NCBI GenBank assembly: GCA_014529385.2
Contig: CM043944.1
Coordinates: 58,268,268 to 58,332,267, forward strand
Reading direction: 5' to 3'
DNA length: 64,000 nt
DNA from: Adiantum capillus-veneris
Taxonomy: Eukaryota; Streptophyta; Polypodiopsida; Polypodiales; Pteridaceae
Below the pieces are notes generated by a model. The model made no database searches and was not told the origin of the DNA. It saw only the letters and a list, made by a program, of their open reading frames with translations. Positions 1-10,200 of this stretch are shown piece after piece (positions within the stretch are counted from its first letter, which is position 1; each line of letters begins with the position of its first letter). The translations under genes were made by a program, and so were the position numbers.

Positions 1-2
1 GA

Positions 3-1367
3 ACTAACTTTGGGAAGGGGGGAATGAAAACCTTAGTTGAAGATGTGGCGACTAACCATGCCACCTCTTCAGTTGAGGCAGCTACTTATGGAGTAAAAAT
101 TGAGCATCTTACTGATGAAGAGGTGAGTGACCATCATGGTCAAATTTGGCCAAATGTCATGCAATTAGCTAAAAAGGGAAATCTTACAAAAGAGATTCTA
201 CATGAAGCAGGTGATTGCATACGTCTAGAAACAGGATGGAATGATCCAGTGGACTCATTGTCAGTGCATGCCTACATTACAAAATGCCAACAAAATGAGG
301 CGATTGTAGAAGAGAAGCGCAGGCGTGAGAATACTGATGAAGGACCATCAAAAAGAGCTTCTAGAAGTGGGGGAAGAAGCGACTCAATGCCTTCTCAAAC
401 ACCCTCAACACAAGGAGCATCTCCACTTGAAGTACTCATGGAGGAGTCTACAACAGTAAAGAAGAAAGAGCCAACAAAAGGTAAGACAAAAGGCCCAACT
501 TATAAACTACAATCTGATATTGAGGTTGCTATAGATTTAAAGAAAGTCTTGGAGGAAAGGATCTTGAATAGCAAGATTGAATATACTTTGGGAGAAGTTC
601 TTGGCATTGCAAAGCGTGAATTCCATGAGGAGATCATTGAAATCATCAAGAGGAAGAGGCAAACCCTTGCTGAAGTTTCTCGTCCATAGGTTGAAGGGGA
701 AACCTCGAAGACATAAGGGATGCAATTGCAAAATAAGGAGGATGATGGAGCTGTGGTAGGATGCTACCAATCTAGTGGGAGAGCGAAGCAAGTGCATTTC
801 TCAAATGATGATGAAGAAGTTGAAGATATTCCTAAGAGCTATTATTCACGAAGTCACTGGGCAAGGGCTACTACAGAAACTTTGGTCAAGGTAGGTGATC
901 TTGAAGAGCCATTTGTTGCCTTGATTGACCATGGTTCAGAAATAAACATAATGTCAAAGAGTCTCTACAACAAGTGCAAATGGCCAATGGACACAGATCA
1001 TGGCTGGATGGTAAAAGTGGCAAACAATTCATCCGGTGAATTGTATGCAGCATGTCCAGGTGTGAAGGTGACAATAGGTGATGTAAAGATTGACCAAAAC
1101 TTCTTTGTACAGGATACATCTTCATATCATCTCATCCTTGGACAGCCCTACATTGTGGGAGTTCGAATGGAAACAAAGGTAATGGACGATGGTTCAGCAT
1201 ATGCTAGGATACGTAGCAAAGATGGTAAACATGATGTCCAATTTCTCACAGTTTGTGTGAACCATGAAAGAAATTGTGACAACCTCAGAGAACATCCTCT
1301 ACCAAAGGTGAGCAAAGAGTTTCATGACCATAGGGAAATGATGGGTTTTGGCCAAGTACCATTGTAA
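3..1367 (+). pseudogene. Element A gag-protease, 3' part, with two in-frame stops
   Basis: The reading frame is open from the window edge (codons starting at position 3) to the TAA at 1365-1367, broken only by in-frame stops at 687-689 (TAG) and 717-719 (TAA). The ATG at 24 is internal, because the frame upstream reads NFGKGGMK, matching B's NFGKDGMK. The first 690 bases are the C-terminal part of gag with a charged, low-complexity linker. The protease lies at about 840-1250. It has the active-site triplet Asp-His-Gly at 927-935 (LIDHGSEIN) and a conserved ILGQPY motif further on. Normal retropepsins have Asp-Ser/Thr-Gly. The TAA at 1365-1367 after VPL is also present in B at the same place, so it looks like the genuine gag-pro terminator and not damage. 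Confidence 0.85.
1334..1367 (+). promoter_or_regulatory. Putative -1 ribosomal frameshift region joining gag-pro to pol (element A)
   Basis: The pol frame opens at 1334, right after a TAG at 1331-1333, and overlaps the end of gag-pro by 34 bases in the -1 register. Inside the overlap, GGGTTTT at 1343-1349 sits exactly in the X_XXY_YYZ register of the gag-pro frame (G GGT TTT). Copy B has GGATTTT at the homologous position and register, the same VPL-stop, and the same pol start. This resembles retroviral pro-pol junctions (I recall GGAUUUA for mouse mammary tumour virus). The function is inferred. Confidence 0.5.
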
Positions 1368-4300
1368 AGCGGGATTGCAGTGGTACAGAAAGAAAAAGGG
1401 TCTCGCCTGATCCAAAAATAGGTGAAACTTTTTCAACGAGCTCCTTGGTAACAAGGAATGGATCAGTATGTTTTACAAAACTTGAAGATTTGAAGAGATG
1501 TGAGAGGCAATATGTGCATAATGTACAAATAGGCATGAAAAAGAGTGGGTTGCTAGAGCCTACTGAAAATGTTTTAGGTTTGTGTGAACAAGTTTCTTTC
1601 GTAGATACTATGGGTGAGCTTGATGCTATAATGGGGTCTAGTTTGCATCTTGAAAATGAAGTTGTGGAAGTTTGCTCTATGGAAATGTATCAAGTAATAG
1701 AAGCCTTTAAAGAAAATCAAACAGTTGGCCCAGAAGTCCATGTTGAAACTAAATACAAGAGTGTAGCAAAGAAGGTGAAACCAGTAGCTTCACCCTTACC
1801 ACCCAACAATAGGGAAAAGATTGAGCAGGCTTCTTTACAACCAAGTTTGAGGAATCCTAAAAAGATTGGGCATACCTTCACAAAGGAGTCTTTCCAAGAG
1901 TTGCAAATTGGTCGCGAGGAGTTTCTAACACAGGAGGAGACAAAGTGTTTCAAAGAAATGCTTTCAAAGCATTGTAAGGCTTTTGTATTTGAGCCACATG
2001 AGATAGGATGTGTTGATCCTTCTATTGTAGCTCCTATGGCAATTTTCACAATACCTCATGTGCCTTGGAATCTGCGGCCTATTCCGGTTCCAAAGGCTGA
2101 TTTGCCAAAGTTAGTAGAGCTACTGAATGAGAAAATCAAAATGGGAATCTTGCAGCCTTCTTGTGCTCCATACTCAAACAGGTGGTTCACAGTTCCAAAG
2201 AAGAATGGTTCTCTACGCTTCATCCAAGATATGCAACCAGTGAACAAGGTGACAATTAGAAATGTAGGTACATGTCCAATTGTGGATGAGTTTGCAGAGG
2301 CATTTGCAGGGAGGGAAATCTACTCAATGGGGGATCTCTACTCAGGGTATGATCAATTTCATCTTGCAATCGAAAGCAGAGACTTGACAACCATGAGGAC
2401 ACCTTTGGGTTTGGTGAGGATGTGTACCTTGCCACCATAGGGAGCAACCAACTCGGTTGCACATATGATGAATGGGATGAATAAGGTCTTACGTGACTTT
2501 ATTCCTCAGATCACAATGCCTTTCATTGATGATTTGCCTATCAAAGGATGTGAAGAAAGTGACAAAGATGAAGCTTTGGATCTCAAGGGATGTCGCAGGT
2601 TTGTGGTAAATCACATAAATGATTGTGATAAAATTTTGTCTAGGTTGGAAGAAGTGAATCTTACATTGTTAGGGAAAAAGTCTATGTTTGGTGTCAATGA
2701 AGTGCTCATTGTGGGGCACATGTGCGGGCCATATGGTAGGAAACCTTGTCCAGCAAAGGTAGATGCCATCCAAAGAATGAAAGAAACATGCACTAGCATC
2801 AGTGAGGTTAGAAGGTTTCTCGGAGCATGTGTCTTCTATGTTATTTGGATTCCACATTATGCACATGTAGTTGATCCTCTTTATCAGTTACTTAGAAAGA
2901 ATCAAAAGTTTAAATGGACAGAAGCACATGTAAAATCCATGAAAAAGCTAAAGGAGTTGCTCCAGTCAACACCAACTTTGAGAAAAGTAGACTATGAGTG
3001 TCAAAGGCCAGTAATTGTGACAGTAGACACCAGTCCTACAGGGATTGGATGGGCAATAGGGCAAGATGATGAAGAGGGACGCAGGTATGTGGTAAGATTT
3101 GGAGCAAAGGTACTAAGTGCTCGCCAAAGAAACTATCCACAAATAAAGAGAGAGCTATGGGGTATGGTTACAGCCTTGAAAAATGGGAAAGAATACCTAA
3201 TTGGTGCATGTGTGGTTGTAGAAACAGATTGTCTACCACTTCTTGGGATGATTACAAGTTGCTCAACACCAGACATTGCTATGCTGTAGTAGATTGCCTA
3301 CATTAAGTCCTTAAATCCTGAGTTTAAGCACATTGCAGGTAAAGACAATACAGTGGCAGATATGCTATCAAGGGCAAGGTATGAAGATGAGTCACAAATG
3401 ATTGATGAGGCAGATGATGTAGACACAAAGTTCTATTCTATCTCTCATGTCAAAGGTAACAATGTCTGCATGACTAATTTACTTGAATTGTTCTTGAAAG
3501 ATCTTTATGAAGGTGATTGGCTTCTTATTGGAATCTACTTGAGTACTCTAACAAAAATGGATGATTGGTCTGAACAAGAATTCAAGAGGATATGCAGGAA
3601 AGAATATGGGTACTTTTTGAGGGATGGTTACTTGTGGAAGCATCCTAAACAAAAGGGTGCTACACCACAACAGGTTATATGTAAAAAAGAGAATCAAGTA
3701 AAGCTCATGCAAGAGTTTCATGAGAGTCTATGGGCTGGACACAGAGGTGTGTGGGCAACCTTCTCCAAGTTGAAAGAAAAATACTGGTGGAAGGGAATGT
3801 ATAAAGATGTATCTTAGTTTGTAGAGTCGTGTGTAACTTGTCAAATGTATTCAAATGTCCGACATCGTGATGGATTGCACCCTACATATCCAATAGCCAT
3901 GCACTACAAATGGATTGTGGATGTAGTCACAATGCCTTTAGGACTCTGGCAGATGAGATACTTGGTTCTTGCACGAGAGGACCTAACTAACTAGGTTGAA
4001 GGAAGAGCATTAAGAGCTAAAACCATAGAAGCTGTGTGTAAATTCCTTCTTGATGAGGTGATTTGCTGTTATGGTTGTGTGGGAAAAATCACTGCAGATC
4101 GAGGTGAACTGGATGCCAAAGAAGCAAGTGAGTTCTTTTCTAGATTAGGAATCAAGCTTTCTCTTACTACATCTTACAACCCTGAAGGCAATGGAAAGAG
4201 TGAAAGAGGGCATCCTCCTATCATCAAAGCTTTGGCCAAGGCTGGCGAAGGAAGAGTTGGCGAGTGGCCAAAACTGTTATCATATGCTTTATGGGCTGAT

Positions 4301-4612
4301 TGTACAACACATAGCTCAGTAACTGGCTACATGCCTGCGGAGCTAATGTATGGTCAAAAGCCAGTGATGCCGATTGAAGATACAATTCCCACATGGAATG
4401 TACTACCTTGGCAAGAGGGGCTTAGCAGGGAAGATCTCTTTGCATGGCATATAAGGCAACTAGAGAGAAGACCTGGAGACATTGAAGCTGCAAAAGAACT
4501 ACTCAAAAATGCAAGGTTGAAAAACAAGGACTACTTTGATAAGCGACATCGACTCAGGAGAAAAGCAATTGACAAAGGTGACTGGGTTTTAGTGTATGAT
4601 AGTAGCCTTCAA

Positions 4613-5224
4613 TATGGATGGATGCTCTTAAGTATGCATAATAATTGCGTGCTATTTGAAACAGGGGTAGCATATTTACACCGAAAATGCTTGATGTTGA
4701 TTGATACAAGAAATGTATGCTCATGTGGATATTATGATGCTCCAGTGTATGGGAAATTCCTTATCATCCCATTTGACCCTAGGGGCTACTAAAGTGCAAG
4801 TTGCAGATTCAAAGGATACCAGATGTCTGTTGTAGCAGGTTGCATGGTACAAGTTTTGATTCTAGATTATGATAAGTCAAAAGAGTTTTTGGTTATGCGT
4901 TCAATAAGATTACATGGTTGGCTTTCAGTTGACTTCTTTGGACAATTGATGAAGTATCTTCACATCTTTTGAGTTGGTTCGTTACAAGAACTTAAATAAA
5001 GGACTTGACAACCGTTTTGTGTGTAGACAGAGTAAGTCATACTTGAGCTTGACAGGGTTCCCTAAAGCGAGCTTAATGGTCAAGCCGTGTGCATCATTAA
5101 TTGGAGTACTTAAGTCTAAAATGGTTCACTAATCAGGGTTCACATAATTTAACGCTTTGAAGATACGACAAATACGGTTCAAAGGATTTTGATAGACAAC
5201 TACCTAATGATTTTAAGCTAGAAC
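4613..5224. other. About 610 bp of unidentified sequence inserted in element A's integrase C-terminus
   Basis: B's integrase reads straight from VYDSSL to RWFGPYVV. In A these two blocks are separated by about 610 bases with no similarity to B. The stretch has no open frame longer than the 60-odd codons that read through its left edge. I could not find a clear target duplication or terminal inverted repeat, and a few codons of integrase around the junction are missing, so it may be a rearrangement and not a clean transposon. Junctions are accurate to about 10 bases. Confidence 0.45.
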
Positions 5225-5362
5225 ATTGATGATAGGGTATAAACCTTATATTGTTTTTCATATGTTTACCAGTTACATGAGTCTGATGATGGAAAATAGC
5301 TTAAGGTACCTGTACCAGATGCAGATTGAAGTGCAGTTGGCACAGACTGGAGGCTGTGCAGG

Positions 5363-5377
5363 TTCAGAGGGGGTGGA
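5363..5377 (+). other. Polypurine tract of element A
   Basis: The purine run GTTCAGAGGGGGTGGA directly precedes the LTR start TGTCGTGCAGC. B has the same tract (CAGAGGGGGTGAA, minus strand) before its 3' LTR. Plus-strand DNA synthesis normally starts here. Confidence 0.75.
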
Positions 5378-5704
5378 TGTCGTGCAGCTCCGCTTCCATG
5401 ATAGGAAAAGAGCAAAGAAATGCAAATTAAGCTTCTTTGAAGCCTACACATTTATTGAGCAGTGATCAGAGCTTGATAACAAGCCAAGTTCAATGATTAA
5501 TGTATTCCATATGCGACTTTAAAGGGCCAACAATTACCTTAATGATGCTAAAAAAGAGTATGCTTGAAGTGAGCACAGATGGGACTTTATGATCTAGAAG
5601 TGGAGTGCTTGAAGTGCTCTACTGGCTTGTCTTTACGGCTCGTCGATTGGAGCTACGGTGCAAAAGTTATGGCAGTTTGAAGTTTGAGTTACTTGCCGAT
5701 ACGT
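5378..5704 (+). repeat. Element A 3' LTR, first 327 bp, up to the element B insertion
   Basis: It starts TGTCGTGCAGCTCCGC right after the polypurine tract and aligns with the start of B's LTRs (TGTCATGCAGCTCC and TGTGGTGCAGCTCC on the minus strand). The alignment runs through the shared stretch GGCTCGTCGATTGGAGCTACG to GCCGATACGT at 5704. There it is cut by B and resumes at 33080 (ACCGAATTGGGCAAC). B's own LTR reads GCAGATCCGTGCCGGATTGGGCAAC, which proves that the two sides were once joined. Confidence 0.85.
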
Positions 5705-5989
5705 TGTCGGGGGATGATTGTGCGAAAGGTGAGCCGAGAAGGCACCGGGCCCCTGGCTGTGAGAGATGTGGAAAAAAATGTAACAGATGCAATTACCGAC
5801 AACAGTATGCAGAACAAGCAATTTGCCTAATTCCAGTTAATCGGACAGAATCCATGATTAACCAATCCCTAATGGAGGCTTAATGCTCCTTACAAGAAGA
5901 AATCCTGGCTTAATCCAGGTGCTAAACAGAAAATTTAATAAGACTCTGCGTACTCTGCCTTCTGATCCTCGATTCAAATGGATAATGAG

Positions 5990-6610
5990 CTTCGAGCAGA
6001 TCAAGGATGGCTAATGAAGTTAGGCTTGAGGATTTTAATGACTAATGATGGCTTTAATGATAACTTGGCTTATGAATTCGAAAGGGATTAGTTTAAGGAG
6101 AATAGCGAGGTTTAGGATGTCTTGAGGGAGAAATTGGGGATTAGCAAGAATAGGAACTTGATTATGTGAGCTTTTTATAGCTTAAGAGAATAGGGGGAGA
6201 TTCGGAACTTGTGGATTATGAAGAGGAGCTTAAGAAATTAATTAAGCGAGTTTAAGATATGGAGCTTAAGAGAATAAGATTACCTGTTTATGATGAGCTT
6301 GAGACTTTTGAAGGCATGAGGCCCAGCTTCCGAGCTTCCGAGCTTAACTTATCATGAGGAGAAAGAGAAGAGCTTAAGGCGATTATCCGGCAGAGAGAAG
6401 AGCTCAAGGTTATGGAGCTTAGGAGGAGGAGGAGATTACGATGATGAGGTGAATGACTCCGAGCTTAATGCGCTTGAGATTAGGAGGAGTTTAAGAATTC
6501 CCCGCTTATGAGGAGGATCTTCGGTGCTTTGGGATTCTCAAGAGCTTAAAAGATATGGAGCTTAGGAGATGGAGCTTAAGAGCCCAATAGGATTATGAGG
6601 AGGAGATTAC
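5990..6610. repeat. Array of degenerate GAGCTTAA words in B's 3' LTR
   Basis: The octamer GAGCTTAA and close variants (GAGCTCAA, GAGCTTCG, GAGCTTGA, GAGCTTAG) recur more than 15 times in about 600 bases, often spaced 15-40 bases apart. The same array is kept in the 5' LTR at about 31210-31830. On the element's strand the word reads CTTAAGCTC. A cluster of this kind inside an LTR could be a promoter or enhancer block or a low-complexity expansion. Confidence 0.7.
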
Positions 6611-6669
6611 TCAAATCACACGTTCTCTTCCTTTTTATGCGTGGGCATCCTCTTTTGCTAAAAAAAAGA

Positions 6670-6705
6670 GGCACCCATTAGCAATGTCGCTAATGGGTCT
6701 GGCCT
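6670..6705 (-). other. Conserved LTR hairpin followed by a T run (3' LTR of B)
   Basis: CCCATTAGC (6674-6682), a six-base loop and GCTAATGGG (6689-6697) form a perfect 9-bp stem, extended outward by GAGGC and GCCTC. On the element's strand the hairpin is followed by seven T residues. The 5' LTR copy has the same hairpin at 31886-31924. A role in 3'-end formation or RNA folding is possible but unproven. Confidence 0.6.
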
Positions 6706-7300
6706 CTTCCTGACATGGCAGCTAACGGGATGACCTGCACGGAATCCGACGCGGATGGTGCCAAATATGTGCGCGACGGCCCTCTCGTCCTTTCTAGTTT
6801 TGGCGGCGACCTCGTCCCAGCACCGTATCGCGTGCAATAAGTGTTGTTCGCTTCCCAAGTAGCACTCTGATCGAGCCAACCAGACTGGTATGGACATGCT
6901 CCACAAAGTGAGCACTTCAGCCTGATGGATTCATTTCATTTTTATCCCCTCAGCTGCTGTTGCCCAATCCGGCACGGATCTGCAATTGACTTGAACTTTA
7001 AACTGCCATAACTTCTTCATCGTAGCTCCAATCGACGAGCCGTAAAGACATGCCGGTAGAGTACATCGAGCACTGCATTTTTAGGGCCCAATACCCCATC
7101 TGTGTTCACTTCAAGAATAACACTTTTTAGCATCATTAAGGCATGTTTTGGCCCTTTTAGCCGTATTTGACATACATTCAGCATTGAACTCGGCCTGCAA
7201 CCAACCCTTAATCATTGTTCATTAAACATGTAAGATTCAAACAAACTTAATGTGCATTTTCCTGGCATCTTTCTTTGCATGGGAGTGGAGCTGCATGACA

Positions 7301-7319
7301 TTCACCCCCTCTGAACCTG
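7301..7319 (-). other. Polypurine tract of element B
   Basis: On the minus strand CAGGTTCAGAGGGGGTGAA directly precedes the LTR start TGTCATGCAG. It is nearly identical to A's tract at 5363-5377. Confidence 0.75.
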
Positions 7320-7347
7320 CACAGCCTCCGGTCTGTGCCAATTGCAC

Positions 7348-10200
7348 TTAATCAGCTTCATTAAAATCATCAATAGACATATCATCTGATGTATACATAA
7401 CATGATCCTCTGAAGGCAGATCTGAATGAGAATCTTCAAGAACAATCTCGCCTTCTCGCTTCTTGAACAGCTTGATCCTTTTCCCTGCAATAGGCACCTT
7501 AAGCATAGTGCCATCTAGTTCACATAATTGATATGTCGCATTATCAAAAACATGTTGCACCACATATGGTCCAAACCACCGTTTCACCATTTTCCGCATA
7601 GCAGAGTATTGGTTCTCCAAGCTACTATCATAGACAAGTACCCAGTCACCATCTTTGATAGCATGTGGTCGTAGTCTATGCTTTCCATCAAATGCTACCT
7701 TGTTCTTCAATCTTGCCTCCTCAAGCTTCTCTTTAGCCTGTTCTATATCCTCTTGACGCCTCTCAAGCTGTCGAATACGTAGAGCAAGCAAGTCTTCAGT
7801 AGACATACCTTCTTCCCATGGCATTATGGTCCAAGTTGTAACTGCTTCCTCCGTAGGCATAAATGGTTTCGGCCCATGCATCAATTCGAATGGCATAATT
7901 CCTGTAACTGAACTGTGAGTAGTGCGATCAGCCCACAAAGCAAATGGCAAGAGTTGAGGCCAATCACCAATATGTCCTTCACACACCTTTGCTAAAGCTT
8001 TAACAATAGGCGGATGTCCTCTTTTGCTCTTTCCGTTACCTTCTGGATTATATGCTGTGGTGAGGGCGAGTTTAATGCCCATATGAGCAAAAAACTCTTG
8101 ATCTTCATCTGCATTCAACTCTCCTCTATCTGCAGTAATTCTGCCAACACATCCATACCTAGAGATAACATCTTCAAGCAAGAACTCGCATACTGAACCG
8201 GTAGCTTTGGTACGCAAAACTCTGCCTTCCACCTGATTAGTAAGATCTTCCCTGGCAAGAACAATATATCTCATATGCCACACTCCTACTGGCATTGTAA
8301 TAAGGTCCACCACCCACTTGTAGTGCATAGCCAGTTGGATAGGTGGGATGCAACCCATCTCTATGTCACACATTAGAGTACTGTTGACATATCAAGCATG
8401 ATTCCACAAATTGAACCACATCTTTGTACATACCTGTCCACCAATATCGGTCTTTAATCTTGACAAAGGTTGCCCAGGCTCATTTGTGTCCAGCCCATAG
8501 ACTTTTATGAAACTCTTTAACACTAGGTTGGTAACCTAACAGGACATAAAAGTGTCCTTTCAGGGTTTTGAAAAAAACCTCCAAAACCATAGTTGATCCA
8601 CTCATTTTGTAAAATCCTTTCATGAGGTGATAGTTCAAGGCCTACTACACATGGAAAAAATAAGAGACTTGTAAAATTTCTCATCTTTTGGTCACACCAA
8701 GCCTCCATAGTTGATGGGCCAGTACATTTTCATCAAAACAGTCATTTCTTACGTTTTTTTGTATAAAAATAAGATTAGGGATTTTTGTAGGACTTGAGAT
8801 AAATTCCCTTGTTAACTTCAATGGGTTGGTGATCAGAACATATGATTGCTTCTCACTCACTATTTTTTGTTTTGCCAAAAGAAATAGGTACAAAAAATTT
8901 GAATGTTTACCATTCTGCAAACCTATCATCAAAGTTTCTATAGCCACACTGAATACAAATAATATATGCATGTTTTCTTAGTTCCCTATTGTACTTTAGG
9001 TTCATAAGGAGTCATGTAGCATGTCAAAAGAATAATACATCTCTTACCAAGGGGAAACTTGGGGACAAAGATGAAGTGCTAAATACAGCAAACATGAAAA
9101 AACTGGGTTCAACATTATGAGTTGTAGAATCCCATAGAAACTATTGAATATCTAGCCAAATTTGATCCTTATGACTAGATATGGTTACTACCTACAAAAT
9201 GCATATAGTTGTCACAAGAAACTAGCAATATTGAAAAAGCTATACTTGATATACTAGAATGTTTTGTTTTCTTCTATAATAGAAAAAACCAACCATCGTT
9301 GTGTACTATGAAAAATGAGTATTAGGTGCCCAAAAACTCAAGGAATATTAGCTTTATGTTACAATATGGGACATAGAAAATCAAAACTACATTTGGATAT
9401 CATGAAAGCCACCAAAAAAATCATAGAAGAGCTAAAATTGGCTAAAAAACAGGATTTGACAATTTTTGTAATTTGGTCATAACTTACAACTTTAACATTT
9501 ATTTCTCCCTAGAAGCATCAAGACATGTTGAGGACTACTAAAGATAGTTCTCTAGCATTATAGACCTCACAAACATGAATTCTAGAGTGGTATAGTTGCA
9601 AAAAGTTGAAAAAAGCCAAAAACAGGACCCGTTTTTTCACACAGTTTAGGTTGTGAAATGTTGTGCAAGGACAAGGTTAAAGATGGAATTGATATTCCAA
9701 AAAAATGTCAACTTTTTTTCAGCTCATGAGACAAGTTTCTAGATAGATAGAACCTCAAAATCCATTTTGAAACTCTTGACATAATTCTAGGAAAATGGTC
9801 ACTTAGCAGGATATAAAAGTGTCCCATTACCAACCTAGTGTTAATCACCTGTTGTTGGGTCATTTTATCGCAAATAATTCGTTGTGGTACCCCTCCTGGG
9901 CGCTTCGGTTGCTTCCATAAATGTCCCTCTTTCAGGAAATAGCCATAGGCCTTTTTCCTGATCTTCTTGAATTCTTGATCATTCCATCCTTGTTGTTTAG
10001 TGAGAGTACTTAGGTAGCGGCCAATCATAAGCCACTCTCCATCATAAAACTTTTCAGAAAAGACTTCAAAAACATGAGCAATACTGCCACAGTTGGCATG
10101 TAGATAAGAAGACGTGTAGAACTTCAAGCCAACATCATCACTCATGGTTAGCATCTCTTCTTCATCTTCAAACCTGGCTCTTGAGAGCATATCTGCAACA
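7348..10200 (-). pseudogene. Element B integrase, split by a DNA transposon; catalytic Glu changed to Lys
   Basis: The N-terminal part (10200 to 9845) continues after the 8521-9840 transposon into 8516-7348. The last 341 codons (8373-7348) are open to a stop at 7348 and hold the catalytic core and C-terminal domain. The core shows VVDLITMP (first Asp) and TADRGEL (second Asp). The third catalytic position reads GKSKRGH (Lys codon at 8023-8025), where A has GKSERGH, a single G-to-A change that should abolish strand transfer. The zinc-binding part around 8380-8520 contains stops and a frame change. The C-terminal domain (RWFGPYVV, KRIKLFKK) ends in an acidic tail with no chromodomain that I can recognise. 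Confidence 0.85.
8521..9840. mobile_element. Non-autonomous TIR DNA transposon (CACTA-type ends) inside B's integrase
   Basis: 1320 bp bounded by perfect 14-bp terminal inverted repeats CACTAGGTTGGTAA / TTACCAACCTAGTG, with TTAA on both sides (8517-8520, 9841-9844). B's integrase frame (QQVI then KEFHKSLWAGH) is restored by removing the element and one TTAA. Near each end lies a second related block around ATAAAAGTGTCC. The interior is AT-rich and has no recognisable transposase, so it must have been mobilised in trans. CACTA elements normally make 3-bp duplications. The flank can instead be read as a 2-bp TA duplication with ends ACACTAGG, so the superfamily is unsettled. Confidence 0.8.

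Larger units (their letters stand above)
1334..5362 (+). pseudogene. Element A pol: reverse transcriptase, RNase H and integrase, broken by stops and one insertion
   Basis: One reading frame runs from 1334 to about 4612, interrupted by five TAG codons (2438, 3287, 3290, 3815, 3992). Comparison with B explains them as C-to-T or G-to-A changes of Gln, Arg and Trp codons. Reverse transcriptase covers about 2020-2560. Its motif A is GDLYSGYDQ and its catalytic motif is FIDD at 2522-2533, not the usual YVDD or YMDD. RNase H covers about 3000-3270, with VDTS, KRELWG and ETDCLP supplying Asp, Glu and Asp. Integrase starts near 3350, with a HESLWAGH...CVTCQ zinc site at about 3718-3844. The triad is VDVVTMP, TADRGEL and SERGH (glutamate intact). 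The C-terminal domain is split at about 4612 by a roughly 610-bp unrelated stretch and resumes near 5225 (KPYIVFHMF). Confidence 0.85.
5705..7300 (-). repeat. Element B 3' LTR (shortened)
   Basis: 1596 bp, against 2144 bp for the 5' LTR at 30932-33075. The two align over most of their length. This copy lacks about 550 bp present in the 5' LTR between roughly 32070 and 32660. The corresponding stretch is partly recognisable in A's LTR, so the difference is a deletion here. The edges are TGTCGGGGGATG at 5705 and CTGCATGACA at 7300 on the plus strand, which reads TGTCATGCAG...CCCCCGACA on the element's strand. It contains an array of GAGCTTAA-type words (about 5990-6610) and a strong hairpin (6670-6705). 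Confidence 0.88.
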
